Shown here one piece after another: positions 27,776-37,420 of a stretch of DNA of 64,000 bases. Made by a program: the position numbers and the translations under genes. Source of the stretch: Streptomyces sp. NBC_01016 (GTDB lineage Bacteria > Actinomycetota > Actinomycetes > Streptomycetales > Streptomycetaceae); the NCBI RefSeq assembly GCF_026341035.1, contig NZ_JAPEOQ010000001.1:2170001-2234000 (forward strand), given 5' to 3'. The notes under the pieces are model-generated. The model had not been told where the DNA came from. It saw only the letters and a list, made by a program, of their open reading frames with translations, and made no database searches. Each line of letters starts with the position of its first letter. Position 1 is the first letter of the stretch.

Positions 27776-29560
27776 TCAGGCCTTCACAAAGGTCTTGTAG
27801 AGCAGCGTGGCGGAGAAGTTCGGGTCGAACATCGCGCCGCCGACCTTGGAGCCGCTGATGTACCAGCGGCGCTGGAAGGTCTCGGGGATGATCGGCGCGA
27901 CCTCCTTCATGATCCGCCGGTCGAGCGCGGACCAGGCCTTGCCGGCCTTCTCCTGGTCGCTGATCAACTCGTTCTTCTTGATGGTCTCGTCGATCCAGTC
28001 CACCTTGACCTGCGAGACGTTGTTCATGCCGTTGCCGATGGAGGCACTGTCGAACAGCGGCTGCATCATGGTGAAGGCGGTCGGCCAGTCCGGGGACCAG
28101 CCGAACCACATCACGTCGTAGTTGTTGTCGACCTGCTGGACCTGGTCGTAGTACGTCGTGGAGTCGATCGGCTTCATGACGGGCTTGAAGCCGGCCTCGG
28201 TCAGCGCGTTCTCGATGACGACCTTGGTCTTGTCGTAGACCGGGTCCTGCTCGTACGCGTAGACGATCTTCGTGCCGAGCTTGCCGGCCTTCTTCAGCAG
28301 CTCCTTGGCGCGCTTCGGGTCGCCCGCGGGCTTCTTGAGCTTGCCGTAGAGGTCGTACTTCTCGTACCCGATGATGTCCGGGCTGAGGATGCTGCTCGCG
28401 TAGTCGCCGGCCGAGGCGCCGCCGTAGATCTTGCGGATCTGCTCCAGCGGCCAGGCGATGTTGAGGGCCTGGCGCACCGCGAGGTCGGTGACGCGCTTGC
28501 AGTTGATGGCGTAGTAGTAGCTGCCGGTCAGCAGGCCGTTGAAGGTGCGCTGCTTGAGCTCGGGCGTGGTGAGGATCTTCTGCATCCGCTCGGCCGGGAT
28601 GCCCTTGTAGATCGAGACGGCGTACTTGTCGTTGCCCTGGTCCGCGATGAGGCGGTCCGTGGAGTCCAGGCCCTCGACGCCGAAGGTGAACTCGAAGCCG
28701 TCCGGGTAGCCGTTGCGGATCGAGTCCGTCGCCGGGTCCCAGTGCTTGTTGCGCACGAGGGTCATCGACTTGTCGGTGGTGTGCGCCTTGATCTTGTACG
28801 GGCCGCAGGAGACCGGGTTCTTGTCGTACTTCTCCTTGGTGTCCAGCTTCACCGGCGTCGCGGCGTAGGTGTGCATCGCAAGGGTGAAGTTGAAGTCCGG
28901 ACGCGCTTCCTTGAGGTGGAAGGTGATCGTCTTCTGCTTCTTGTCCGTGACGATCGCGTCCAGGTGCTTGCCCTTGTACGGACCCTCGTACTGGTCACGC
29001 CACTTGGCGTCCTCGCCGGTCAGGGCTATCTGCGCGAAGGTGGCGCCCTCGGTGATGAACGGGGCCCAGCCGCGCTCGAAGCCGTGCCGCACGTCGTCGA
29101 CGGTCAGCTCGCTGCCGTCGTCCCACTTGAGGCCGTCCTTGAGCGTGAACGTCCACGTCTTGTTGCCGTCGGAGGCGGTGCCCGCGTCGGTGGCGAGGTC
29201 GCCGACGAGCTTCTGGTGCCCGGCCGAGTCGACCTTGTAGCCCGTCAGGCACCGCGCGTAGAGCAGCGCGAGCGTCGAGTTGAACGCGTAGTAGATGCGC
29301 TGCGGGTCCAGGTGCGAGAAGTCGTCGGGGGAGTACCCGTAGATCGTGCCGCCCTTGCGCGCGCCCTTGACCTCGGGCGCCGGGCCCTTGGAGTCGTCGG
29401 CCGTGCCGACCTCCACCTTGGCGCCCGTGTACTGGGTGGCGCCGCCCGCGCCGCCCTTGCCGCCACCGCCGGCGTTGCCACTGCTGCATGCCGTCAGGAG
29501 CGAGCCGGCGCCGATGGCGACGGACGTGCCGATGACGAAGTTTCTCCGCGAAAGGGACAT
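27776..29560 (-). CDS. bldKB: Oligopeptide-binding lipoprotein, BldKB-like, with twin-arginine signal
   Basis: This 594-aa SBP family 5 lipoprotein has a signal peptide that starts MSLSRRNFVIG and ends LTAC with Cys25; SRRNFV is a good twin-arginine motif, so export may use the Tat path. A Gly-rich linker, then the fold (GGTIYGYSPDDFSHLDPQR; later WFGWSPDWPTAFTM) follow. ATG 29560 has AGGAAG upstream; a longer open frame to 29917 is an extension into the permease region. It is the second gene of the operon, where bldKB lies in S. coelicolor. There it imports a morphogenetic peptide; the ligand here is unknown. Confidence 0.86.
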   Translation of the reverse strand: MSLSRRNFVIGTSVAIGAGSLLTACSSGNAGGGGKGGAGGATQYTGAKVEVGTADDSKGPAPEVKGARKGGTIYGYSPDDFSHLDPQRIYYAFNSTLALLYARCLTGYKVDSAGHQKLVGDLATDAGTASDGNKTWTFTLKDGLKWDDGSELTVDDVRHGFERGWAPFITEGATFAQIALTGEDAKWRDQYEGPYKGKHLDAIVTDKKQKTITFHLKEARPDFNFTLAMHTYAATPVKLDTKEKYDKNPVSCGPYKIKAHTTDKSMTLVRNKHWDPATDSIRNGYPDGFEFTFGVEGLDSTDRLIADQGNDKYAVSIYKGIPAERMQKILTTPELKQRTFNGLLTGSYYYAINCKRVTDLAVRQALNIAWPLEQIRKIYGGASAGDYASSILSPDIIGYEKYDLYGKLKKPAGDPKRAKELLKKAGKLGTKIVYAYEQDPVYDKTKVVIENALTEAGFKPVMKPIDSTTYYDQVQQVDNNYDVMWFGWSPDWPTAFTMMQPLFDSASIGNGMNNVSQVKVDWIDETIKKNELISDQEKAGKAWSALDRRIMKEVAPIIPETFQRRWYISGSKVGGAMFDPNFSATLLYKTFVKA

Positions 29561-29658
29561 GGCTTCCTGCCCTGGTGCTGGTTGGGGAGTGAGCTTGCCG
29601 GCCGGGCCCCGTCGCCCTGACCCGCATGAAGTGGGGTGGAACCTGAGTGGGGGGAGCC

Positions 29659-30687
29659 TCAGCGTTTGGTCTTGGGGTCCATCGCGTCCCGGACCGAGTC
29701 GCCGAGCAGATTGAACGCGAGGACGAAGATGACCATCGTCAGGCCCGGGACGAGCATGAAGGTGATGTCGGCCTGGTACGTCTTGGCGCCGTTCTGGAGC
29801 ATCACGCCCCAGTCGGGCGTGGGGTTGGTGAGGCCGACGCCCATGAAGGCGAGACCGGCCTCGGTGGTGACGTACATCGGGAGCGCGAGGGTCGCCTGGA
29901 TCAGGATCGGCGTCCACAGGTTGGGCAGCAGTTCCTTGAAGATGATCCGCGCGGGGGAGGCACCGGTGACCTTCGCCGCCTCGACGAACTCCCGCTCGCG
30001 CAGGGCGAATACCTCGCCTCTGAGCAGTCGCGCGACCGACGACCAGCCGAAGGCGGTCATCACCAGGATCAGGCTCAGGACGGTGAGCCAGACCGGAGTG
30101 CTGTCGGTCGGCGACACGAAGATCGACAGGACGACGGGCCAGAACGCGATGAAGAACAGGGTCTGCGGGAAGGCGAGCAGGATGTCGATGACCCAGCCGA
30201 CGAAGTAGTCGGTCTTGCCGCCGAGGTAGCCCGCGCTCACGCCGACGACGATGCCGAGCACGGTGGTCAGGATCGTCGCGATGCCCGCGATGAACAGCGA
30301 GTTGCGGATGCCGTAGAGCAGGAACGTGAAGACGTCCCGGCCGAGCTGCGGCTCGACGCCGAGCCAGAAGTCGCTGCTGATCCCGCCGTTGGCCTTGACC
30401 GGGTACCCGAAGTCGTTGAGCAGGCCGCCCTGGTTCATTCCGTACGTGGTGTACGGGTCCTTGCCGTAGAGCTTGGCTATGAGGGGCGCCAGGATCGCGA
30501 TCAGGACGAAGAAGGCGACGATGTAGGCCGACACCACGCCGGTGCGGTCCCGCCTGAAGCGCCGCCAGGCGAGCTTGCCGGGGGAGAGGCTCTCGTCGCC
30601 GCGCGTGGGCGGCGGCTTCGGCGCCTGCGGCGCGTCGTCCTCCACGACCTCAAGGGAGGCGGTGGCGTGAGGAGTTGGGGTCGTCAT
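29659..30687 (-). CDS. bldKA: Oligopeptide ABC transporter permease, BldKA-like (OppC type)
   Basis: This 342-aa permease has a ~45-residue polar N-terminal tail (APKPPPTRGDESL) before helix 1. A periplasmic stretch (FWLGVEPQLGRDVFTFLLYGIRNS) and the EAA loop (REREFVEAAKVTGASPARI) follow. It is the first gene of the minus-strand operon, 98 bp before the binding-protein gene. The OppC-type subunit coming first, ahead of the lipoprotein, sets this operon apart from the two plus-strand ones and matches the bldK order. Confidence 0.86.
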   Translation of the reverse strand: MTTPTPHATASLEVVEDDAPQAPKPPPTRGDESLSPGKLAWRRFRRDRTGVVSAYIVAFFVLIAILAPLIAKLYGKDPYTTYGMNQGGLLNDFGYPVKANGGISSDFWLGVEPQLGRDVFTFLLYGIRNSLFIAGIATILTTVLGIVVGVSAGYLGGKTDYFVGWVIDILLAFPQTLFFIAFWPVVLSIFVSPTDSTPVWLTVLSLILVMTAFGWSSVARLLRGEVFALREREFVEAAKVTGASPARIIFKELLPNLWTPILIQATLALPMYVTTEAGLAFMGVGLTNPTPDWGVMLQNGAKTYQADITFMLVPGLTMVIFVLAFNLLGDSVRDAMDPKTKR

Positions 30688-30744
30688 GGTGCTCCAGGCC
30701 CTGAGGGGTCCACATGGGCACGGGCGACCCGTGCGCTCAGCGGG

Positions 30745-30773
30745 ACCTTTTCAAGGCCCGGATGTACGGTCAA
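30745..30773 (-). promoter_or_regulatory. Candidate bldK-type operon promoter
   Basis: On the minus strand TTGACC (30773-30768) is followed after 17 bp by AAAGGT (30750-30745). The -35 box is good and the -10 box weak. The sequence around 30770-30815 is relatively A/T-rich. No gene is seen between 30774 and 30956. Confidence 0.35.
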
Positions 30774-30956
30774 CGAATTCTTGAGGTCTTGATCCCGTCT
30801 TTGAATCTTTGGTCCGGACTTTGCTCCGAGTAGGCATGCCGGTGGCGGGACCTTGACAGTACCCGGGGGCCAAAAGGGCGCTTATGGGTGCCACTTGGGG
30901 CGACAGGTTCGATATCCGGACGTGAGTGTCTCGCTATGTGTACACAGTGCCCGCGC

Positions 30957-31544
30957 TCAGCACCCGTCCCGATCCCCCGCCTTCCCGTAGCGGCGGAAGT
31001 CCGCGGTGTCCACGGTCCAGGGGCCGAAGGGGACCGTGTCGCCGTAGATGTACGGCTCCTTCGAGAGGTAGCGGCTGTTCGCGGGGTCGGAGTGGACCTC
31101 GATGGTGCCCGTGCGCGGGTCGACGATCAGGTAGTGCTCGATGCCCATCGCCGGGTAGTCGGCGAGCTTGTCGCGGTAGTCGTTGTCGGGGTTGGACGGG
31201 GAGACGATCTCGATGGCCGCCAGCACCTGCGAGGCGTCGACCGCGAGGCCTTCCTCGTCAAGTGAGCCTTCGGGGAGCACGACCGCGTCGGGGCGCCGCA
31301 TTCTGCCGAGGGCCGGGTGTTCGATCTCCGGGCCGTTCTCGCAGACGTAGCCGGGGTGGGTGGCCGGAAGCTGTGTGTTGAGCTGGTTGCGGATGCGCCG
31401 GATCGTCCCCTCATGGCGCTTCGAGGGGCTCATCATCGCCAGTATCGGACCGGAGGAGCTGATCTCGACGCTCCAGGAACCCTCAAGGTGCTCCGCGTAC
31501 TCGGCCAGCTCCTCGGCGATCGCGCGCATCTTGGCGTAGTCCAT
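30957..31544 (-). CDS. Uma2-family (DUF820) PD-(D/E)XK nuclease-fold protein
   Basis: This 195-aa protein has the Uma2 core: RRPDAVVLPEG supplies the Asp, AIEIVSPSNPDNDYRDKLADY supplies the Glu and Lys, and YLIVDPRTG follows. The active-site residues are therefore kept. Cellular function is not established; multiple copies are common in Streptomyces and cyanobacteria. It stands upstream of the bldK-type operon on the same strand and divergent from operon 3. No methyltransferase or restriction partner is near, so I do not call it part of a restriction system. Confidence 0.85.
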   Translation of the reverse strand: MDYAKMRAIAEELAEYAEHLEGSWSVEISSSGPILAMMSPSKRHEGTIRRIRNQLNTQLPATHPGYVCENGPEIEHPALGRMRRPDAVVLPEGSLDEEGLAVDASQVLAAIEIVSPSNPDNDYRDKLADYPAMGIEHYLIVDPRTGTIEVHSDPANSRYLSKEPYIYGDTVPFGPWTVDTADFRRYGKAGDRDGC

Positions 31545-31687
31545 GTGTCCACGGTAGCCGCGCCACCCGCTCCGTCGCCCCCGCGCCCGCGACTCACCTC
31601 GTTCGGGTGACCCAGCGAGCGGCGCCCGGTCACCGCAGGTCCAATGGCCCCAAGGCCCGCCCCCGCACCGCCCCCTGGAGGACCCTG

Positions 31688-33304
31688 ATGCGCCTCGGCC
31701 TGCGTACCGGCGCCCTGGCCGCCGCCCTGGTGCTGGCCGTGCCCTGGCTGGCGTCCTGCGGGGCCACGGCCACCGAGTCGGGTGTCGTGCGGGCCAAGTG
31801 GGGTGACCCGCAGAACCCGCTCGAGCCCGCGAACACCAACGAGGTCAACGGCGGCAAGGTCCTCGACATGATCTTCCGGGGGCTCAAGATCTACAACCCC
31901 GAGACCGCCGAGCCCGAGTACGCCGTCGCCAAGTCGATCAGCAGCGACGACGCGCAGAACTTCAAGGTCACGCTGAAGGACGGCTGGAAGTTCGCGGACG
32001 GCACGAAGGTCACCTCGCAGTCCTTCGTGGACGCGTGGAACTACGCCGCCTACCTGCCGAACGCCCAGATCGGCGCCGATTTCTTCGGCTACATCGACGG
32101 GTACGACAAGCTCCACCCGGACAAGGGGAAGCCCACCGCGAAGAAGCTGTCGGGGCTCAAGATCGTCGACGATCTGCACTTCACCATCAAGCTCAACCAG
32201 AAGTTCTCGCTCTTCCCCGACATGCTCGGGTACGCCGCCTTCTCCCCGCTGCCGAAGAAGTTCTTCACCGACCACGACGAGTGGCTGGAGAAGCCGTTCG
32301 GCAACGGCCCGTACGCGGTGACGGACTACGAGCGCGGCGGCCGCATGAAGCTGCGGCTCAATGATCAGTACAACGGCACCAAGCCGCGCAACAAAGGCGT
32401 CGACCTGCTCGTCTACACCGACGACAACACCGCGTACACCGATGTCGTGGCCGGCCAGCTCGACGTGACCGACGCCGTGCCCGCCGAGCAGCTCAGCAAC
32501 CTCCACAAGGACATCGACAACCGGTACATCAACACCCCGGCCGGCATCATCCAGACGCTGATGTTCCCCATGTACGACAAGGAGTGGGACACCGCCGACG
32601 CCCTCAAGGTCCGCCGTGGCATCTCGCTCGCCATCAACCGCGAGCAGATCACCGACAAGATCTTCCAGAAGACCCGGATCCCGGCCAAGGACTGGACGTC
32701 CCCGGTGCTCCGCGACGAGGGCGGCTACAACCCCGACATCTGCGGCGACCGCTGCGAGTACAACCCCAAGAAGGCCAAGCAGCTGATCGACGAGGGCGGC
32801 GGCTTCCCCGGCGGCAAGCTCGTCCTCAGCTACAACGCCGACACCGGCAACCACAAGCAGTGGATCGACGCCATCTGCAACAGCGTCAACCGGGTCATGG
32901 GCAACTCGAAGGCCTGCGTCGGCAACCCGGTGGGCACCTTCGCCGACTTCCGTACGCAGATCCAGAGCGGGAAGTTCAGTGGCCCGTTCAGGAGCGGGTG
33001 GCAGATGGATTACCCGCTGATCCAGAACTTCCTGCAGCCCGTCTACACCACAGGCGCTCCCAGCAACGACGGCAAGTGGAGCGACAAGGAGTTCGACGCG
33101 CTGATCAACAAGGCCAACGCGGACCCGGACCCGAAGAGCGCGATCAAGGACTTCCAGGACTCCGAGCGGATCCTCGCCGAGCAGCTGCCCGCGATCCCGC
33201 TCTGGTACCAGAACGGCACCGCCGTCTACGGCACCCGCGTGCACGACGTGAAGCTCAACCCCTTCAGCGTGCCGGTCTTCGAGGAGATGACCGTCGATGA
33301 CTGA
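31688..33304 (+). CDS. Oligopeptide-binding lipoprotein (operon 3)
   Basis: This 538-aa SBP family 5 lipoprotein has a short signal peptide ending LASC with Cys24. The mature start WGDPQNPLEPANTNEVNG and the end IPLWYQNGT show it is the paralogue of the 14763 product, with conserved SFVDAWNYAA and RSGWQMDYP segments. A Cys pair (CGDRCEY) in the second domain matches CGEYCKY in the paralogue and probably forms a disulfide. ATG 31688 follows GGAGG by 6 nt; the longer frame from 31607 lacks a ribosome site. Only 36 bp separates it from the permease gene. Confidence 0.91.
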   Translation: MRLGLRTGALAAALVLAVPWLASCGATATESGVVRAKWGDPQNPLEPANTNEVNGGKVLDMIFRGLKIYNPETAEPEYAVAKSISSDDAQNFKVTLKDGWKFADGTKVTSQSFVDAWNYAAYLPNAQIGADFFGYIDGYDKLHPDKGKPTAKKLSGLKIVDDLHFTIKLNQKFSLFPDMLGYAAFSPLPKKFFTDHDEWLEKPFGNGPYAVTDYERGGRMKLRLNDQYNGTKPRNKGVDLLVYTDDNTAYTDVVAGQLDVTDAVPAEQLSNLHKDIDNRYINTPAGIIQTLMFPMYDKEWDTADALKVRRGISLAINREQITDKIFQKTRIPAKDWTSPVLRDEGGYNPDICGDRCEYNPKKAKQLIDEGGGFPGGKLVLSYNADTGNHKQWIDAICNSVNRVMGNSKACVGNPVGTFADFRTQIQSGKFSGPFRSGWQMDYPLIQNFLQPVYTTGAPSNDGKWSDKEFDALINKANADPDPKSAIKDFQDSERILAEQLPAIPLWYQNGTAVYGTRVHDVKLNPFSVPVFEEMTVDD

Positions 33305-33340
33305 GTCCGTAAGCAGATCCGTGGACCCGAGGGAGGTGCC

Positions 33341-34264
33341 GTGGGGCGCTATGTGATCCGTCGGCTGCTGCAGATGATCCCGGTGTTCATCGGCACCACG
33401 CTGCTGATCTTCCTCATGGTCAACGTCATGGGCGACCCGACCGCGGCGCTCTGCGGCGACAAGGCCTGCGACCCGGCCACCCAGGCGGCGCTGCGCGAGC
33501 AGTTCAACCTCGACAAGCCGCTGGTGCAGCAGTACCTGATCTACCTCGGCAACATCTTCCAGGGCGACTTCGGCACCGCCTTCAACGGGGACTCCGTCGC
33601 CGACCTGATGCTGCGCGCCTACCCCGTGACCATCAAGCTGACGTTCGTGGCGATCGTCTTCGAGATCGTCATCGGCATCGGCCTCGGCGTCATCACGGGC
33701 CTGCGCCGCGGCAAGCCCATCGACACGGGCGTCCTCGTCCTGACCCTGGTCGTGATCTCCGTGCCGACGTTCGTGACCGGGCTCGTCGCCCAGCTCCTGT
33801 TCGGCATGCAGTGGGGGATCGTCAAGCCCTCGGTGGCGTACGAGGCTCCGCTGGCCGAGCTGATCCTGCCGGGCCTCGTCCTCGCCTCGGTGTCGCTGGC
33901 GTACGTCACCCGCCTGACCCGCACGTCCGTCGCCGAGAACGCCCGCTCCGACTACGTCCGCACCGCCGTCGCCAAGGGCCTGCCCCGGCGCCGCATCATC
34001 TGGCGGCACCTGCTGCGCAACTCGCTGATCCCGGTGGTCACCTTCATCGGTACGGACATCGGCGCGCTGATGGGCGGGGCGATCGTGACCGAGCGGATCT
34101 TCAACATCCGCGGCGTCGGCTACCAGCTCTACCAGGGCATCCTGCACCAGTCCTCGCCGACCGTGGTCGGCTTCGTGACCGTCCTGGTGATCGTCTTCCT
34201 GCTCGCCAACCTCATCGTCGACCTGCTCTACGCCGTCCTTGACCCGAGGATCCGCTATGCCTGA
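33341..34264 (+). CDS. Oligopeptide ABC transporter permease, OppB type (operon 3)
   Basis: This 307-aa six-helix permease starts GRYVIRRLLQMIPVFIGTT, almost identical to its operon 1 counterpart. A CGDKACD sequence in the first external loop gives a Cys pair that operon 1 lacks (there GDKPPD). The EAA loop is RSDYVRTAVAKGLPRRRI. GTG 33341 has GGGAGG 5 nt upstream. It overlaps the next gene by 8 bp with the same ATGCCTGA junction as in operon 1. Confidence 0.93.
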   Translation: MGRYVIRRLLQMIPVFIGTTLLIFLMVNVMGDPTAALCGDKACDPATQAALREQFNLDKPLVQQYLIYLGNIFQGDFGTAFNGDSVADLMLRAYPVTIKLTFVAIVFEIVIGIGLGVITGLRRGKPIDTGVLVLTLVVISVPTFVTGLVAQLLFGMQWGIVKPSVAYEAPLAELILPGLVLASVSLAYVTRLTRTSVAENARSDYVRTAVAKGLPRRRIIWRHLLRNSLIPVVTFIGTDIGALMGGAIVTERIFNIRGVGYQLYQGILHQSSPTVVGFVTVLVIVFLLANLIVDLLYAVLDPRIRYA

Positions 34265-35180
34265 GCCCGTCACCCCGGTCACCGTCGAGGCCCAGCTCAC
34301 GCCCAACGCGCCCGAGGGCGGCGGCGCCGAGGGGCCCGCGCGCTCACTGTGGTCGGACGCCTGGCGCTCGCTGCGCCGCAACCCCGTCTTCATCGTCTCG
34401 GCGCTGATCATCCTGTTCCTGGTGATCGTCGCGATCTGGCCGCAGCTCCTCGCGAGTGGCGACCCCAACGACTGCGACCTCGCCCACGGCCAGGACACCG
34501 CCACCTCGGGGCACCCCTTCGGCTACGACGCGCAGGGCTGCGACGTCTATACGCGCACGGTCCACGGGGCCCGGGCCTCGATCACCGTCGGCGTGTGCGC
34601 CACGGCGGGCGTCGCGCTGCTCGGCGGGATCCTGGGCGCGCTCGCCGGCTTCTTCGGACGGTGGGCGGACGCCCTGCTGTCCCGCGTCGCCGACGTCTTC
34701 TTCGGCATCCCGGTCATCCTCGGCGGCCTCGTCCTGCTGTCGGTCGTGACGTCGACGACGGTGTGGCCGGTGGTCGGATTCATCGTGCTGCTCGGCTGGC
34801 CGCAGATCTCCCGCATCGCGCGCGGCTCCGTCATCACGGTCAAGGAGAACGACTACGTGCACGCCGCGCGCACGCTCGGCGCCTCCAACTCCCGCATCCT
34901 GCTGCGCCACATCCTGCCGAACGCCATCGCCCCGGTGATCGTCGTCGCGACCATCGCGCTTGGCACGTACATCGCCCTTGAGGCGACGCTCTCGTTCCTC
35001 GGCGTCGGCCTCAAGCCACCGGCGGTCTCCTGGGGCATCGACATCTCCAACGCCGCCCCGTACATCCGCAACGCCCCGCACATGCTGCTGTACCCGGCGG
35101 GAGCGCTGGCCCTCACGGTGCTCGCGTTCATCATGCTCGGCGACGCGGTGCGCGACGCCCTCGACCCCAAGCTGAGGTAG
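34257..35180 (+). CDS. Oligopeptide ABC transporter permease, OppC type (operon 3)
   Basis: This 307-aa permease has a ~40-residue polar tail before helix 1. External segment GDPNDCDL...QGCDVYTRTVHGARAS carries two Cys residues missing from the operon 1 paralogue. EAA loop ENDYVHAARTLGASNSRI; C-terminus GDAVRDALDPKLR. Five bp separate its stop from the next ATG. It pairs with the 33341 product. Confidence 0.92.
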   Translation: MPEPVTPVTVEAQLTPNAPEGGGAEGPARSLWSDAWRSLRRNPVFIVSALIILFLVIVAIWPQLLASGDPNDCDLAHGQDTATSGHPFGYDAQGCDVYTRTVHGARASITVGVCATAGVALLGGILGALAGFFGRWADALLSRVADVFFGIPVILGGLVLLSVVTSTTVWPVVGFIVLLGWPQISRIARGSVITVKENDYVHAARTLGASNSRILLRHILPNAIAPVIVVATIALGTYIALEATLSFLGVGLKPPAVSWGIDISNAAPYIRNAPHMLLYPAGALALTVLAFIMLGDAVRDALDPKLR

Positions 35181-35185
35181 CGCCC

Positions 35186-36172
35186 ATGCCCTTGCTCGAA
35201 GTACGCGATCTGCACGTCGAGTTCCGTACGCGCGACGGAGTCGCCAAGGCGGTCAACGGCGTCAACTACACCGTCGACGAGGGCGAGACGCTCGCCGTGC
35301 TCGGGGAGTCCGGCTCCGGCAAGTCCGTCACCGCGCAGGCCGTCATGGGCATCCTCGACATGCCGCCGGGCCGGATCGCCGGCGGCGAGATCCTCTTCAA
35401 GGGCAAGGATCTGCTGAACCTCAAAGCAGAGGAGCGGCGGAAGATCCGTGGCGCCGAGATGGCGATGATCTTCCAGGACGCGCTCTCCTCGCTGAACCCC
35501 GTGCTCACGGTGGGGGAGCAGCTCGGCGAGATGTTCATCGTCCACAAGGGGATGTCGAAGAAGGACGCGCGGGCCAGGGCCGTCGAGCTGATGGACCGGG
35601 TGCGCATCCCGGCGGCGAAGGAGCGGGTGAGCCAGTACCCGCACCAGTTCTCCGGCGGCATGCGACAACGCATCATGATCGCGATGGCGCTCGCCCTCGA
35701 ACCCTCCCTGATCATCGCGGACGAGCCGACGACCGCCCTCGACGTCACCGTGCAGGCCCAGGTCATGGACCTCCTCGCCGAGTTGCAGCGCGAGCTCAAC
35801 ATGGGGCTCATCCTCATCACCCACGACCTCGGTGTCGTCGCCGACGTCGCCGACAAGATCGCCGTGATGTACGCGGGCCGGATCGTCGAGCAGGCGCCGG
35901 TGCACGAGATCTACAAGGCGCCCGCCCACCCATACACCAAGGGCCTCCTCGAGTCGATCCCGCGCCTCGACCAGAAGGGCCAGGAGCTCTTCGCCATCAA
36001 GGGGCTCCCGCCGAACCTGATGAACATCCCGCCCGGCTGCGCCTTCAACCCCCGCTGCCCGATGGCCCGGGACGTGTGCCGCACGGACGTACCGCCGCTC
36101 GCCCGGGTCTCCGAAGAACGCCGCAGCGCCTGCCACTTCTGGAAGGAGACCCTCGATGCCGCAACACGGTAA
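35186..36172 (+). CDS. Oligopeptide ABC transporter ATPase, OppD type (operon 3)
   Basis: This 328-aa ATPase has GESGSGKSVT, FSGGMRQRIMIAMA and LIIADEPTTALD, and a C-terminal PPGCAFNPRCPMARDVC Cys motif. It is about 24 residues shorter than the operon 1 paralogue because it lacks that protein's N-terminal extension. GAGGTAG, which contains the previous stop codon, serves as the ribosome site. It overlaps the next gene by 17 bp. Confidence 0.94.
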   Translation: MPLLEVRDLHVEFRTRDGVAKAVNGVNYTVDEGETLAVLGESGSGKSVTAQAVMGILDMPPGRIAGGEILFKGKDLLNLKAEERRKIRGAEMAMIFQDALSSLNPVLTVGEQLGEMFIVHKGMSKKDARARAVELMDRVRIPAAKERVSQYPHQFSGGMRQRIMIAMALALEPSLIIADEPTTALDVTVQAQVMDLLAELQRELNMGLILITHDLGVVADVADKIAVMYAGRIVEQAPVHEIYKAPAHPYTKGLLESIPRLDQKGQELFAIKGLPPNLMNIPPGCAFNPRCPMARDVCRTDVPPLARVSEERRSACHFWKETLDAATR

Positions 36173-37304
36173 GCACGTGAGCAAGGACGACCTGAAGCGC
36201 GAGGGCCGGATCGCCGAGCACCTCCTCCACAAGGCGCAGGCCGAGAACGACTACGCGGAGAACGGCTCGGTCTCGGGGCACGAACCCCTCCTCCAGGTGC
36301 GCGGCCTGACCAAGCACTACCCGCTCACCCGGGGCGTCCTCGTCCAGAAGCAGGTCGGCTCGGTGAAAGCCGTCGACGGGGTGGACTTCGACCTCGGGCA
36401 GGGCGAGACGCTCGGCATCGTCGGCGAATCCGGCTGCGGCAAGTCCACGGTCGCGAAGATGCTGGTGAACCTGGAACGGCCGACCGCCGGCGTCATCACG
36501 TACAAGGGCGAGGACATCACCACGCTGTCCGGCCGCGCCCTGAAGGCGGTCCGCCGCAACATCCAGATGGTCTTCCAGGACCCGTACACCTCGCTCAACC
36601 CCCGGATGACGGTCGGCGACATCATCGGGGAGCCGTACGAGATCCATCCCGAGGTGGCACCGAAGGGCGACCGCAGGAAGAAGGTCCAGGACCTCCTCGA
36701 CGTCGTCGGGCTCAACCCGGAGTACATCAACCGGTACCCGCACCAGTTCTCGGGCGGCCAGCGTCAGCGCATCGGCATCGCGCGCGGTCTGGCGCTGCGA
36801 CCCGAGATCATCGTCGCGGACGAGCCGGTGTCCGCGCTCGACGTGTCGGTCCAGGCGCAGGTCATCAACCTGATGGACCGGCTCCAGAACGAGTTCGACC
36901 TGAGCTACGTCTTCATCGCGCACGACCTGTCGATCGTCCGGCACATCTCCGACCGGGTGGGCGTGATGTACCTCGGCCGCATCGTCGAGATCGGTTCGGA
37001 CGCCGAGATCTACGACCACCCGACGCACCCCTATACGCAGGCGCTGCTCTCCGCGGTGCCGGTGCCCGACCCGGAGGCGCGCGAGGGCCGGGAGCGGATC
37101 ATCATCTCCGGTGACGTGCCCTCGCCGGCCAACCCGCCGTCCGGCTGCCGGTTCCGTACGCGCTGCTGGAAGGCGCAGCAGAAGTGCACGGACGAGGTGC
37201 CGCTGCTCGCCGTGCCGGAGGTCTTCCGGGGCGGCGACACCCCGGCGAGCCACCCGTCGGCCTGCCACTTCGCCGAAGAGAAGCAGGTCGTGCCGACGGA
37301 GTAG
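36156..37304 (+). CDS. Oligopeptide ABC transporter ATPase, OppF type (operon 3)
   Basis: This 382-aa ATPase has an extra charged N-terminal segment of ~40 residues (KHVSKDDLKREGRIAEHLLH) before the ABC domain. GESGCGKSTVAK, FSGGQRQRIGIARG and IIVADEPVSALD are intact, as is the C-terminal PSGCRFRTRCWKAQQKC. ATG 36156 has GGAAGGAG 6 nt upstream, although GTG 36177 is a possible later start. It is the last gene of operon 3. A near-perfect palindrome lies between it and the convergent peptidase gene. Confidence 0.93.
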   Translation: MPQHGKHVSKDDLKREGRIAEHLLHKAQAENDYAENGSVSGHEPLLQVRGLTKHYPLTRGVLVQKQVGSVKAVDGVDFDLGQGETLGIVGESGCGKSTVAKMLVNLERPTAGVITYKGEDITTLSGRALKAVRRNIQMVFQDPYTSLNPRMTVGDIIGEPYEIHPEVAPKGDRRKKVQDLLDVVGLNPEYINRYPHQFSGGQRQRIGIARGLALRPEIIVADEPVSALDVSVQAQVINLMDRLQNEFDLSYVFIAHDLSIVRHISDRVGVMYLGRIVEIGSDAEIYDHPTHPYTQALLSAVPVPDPEAREGRERIIISGDVPSPANPPSGCRFRTRCWKAQQKCTDEVPLLAVPEVFRGGDTPASHPSACHFAEEKQVVPTE

Positions 37305-37420
37305 TCGTGCCGACGGAACAGCTGCCTGACGGGTCTTTACACGCAGGCAATCCGGTCGACGCGGTGCCGATATGTGACCGGGCCAGAGTGTCTGTTGTAC
37401 GGCCGTGCGGGTGCCGTGAG

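Noticed and set aside
30854..30900. Plus-strand promoter from the TTGACA at 30854
   Set aside because: No acceptable -10 box at 16-19 bp and no plus-strand gene within 800 bp.
30957..31544. Uma2 protein as part of a restriction or defence system
   Set aside because: No methyltransferase, helicase or other defence gene adjoins it; the neighbours are transport genes.
31433..34504. Very long open frame (over 1000 codons) on the minus strand
   Set aside because: It lies opposite the operon 3 binding-protein and permease genes; its product is Arg/Val/Asp/His-rich with no domain, as expected for the antisense of GC-rich codons.
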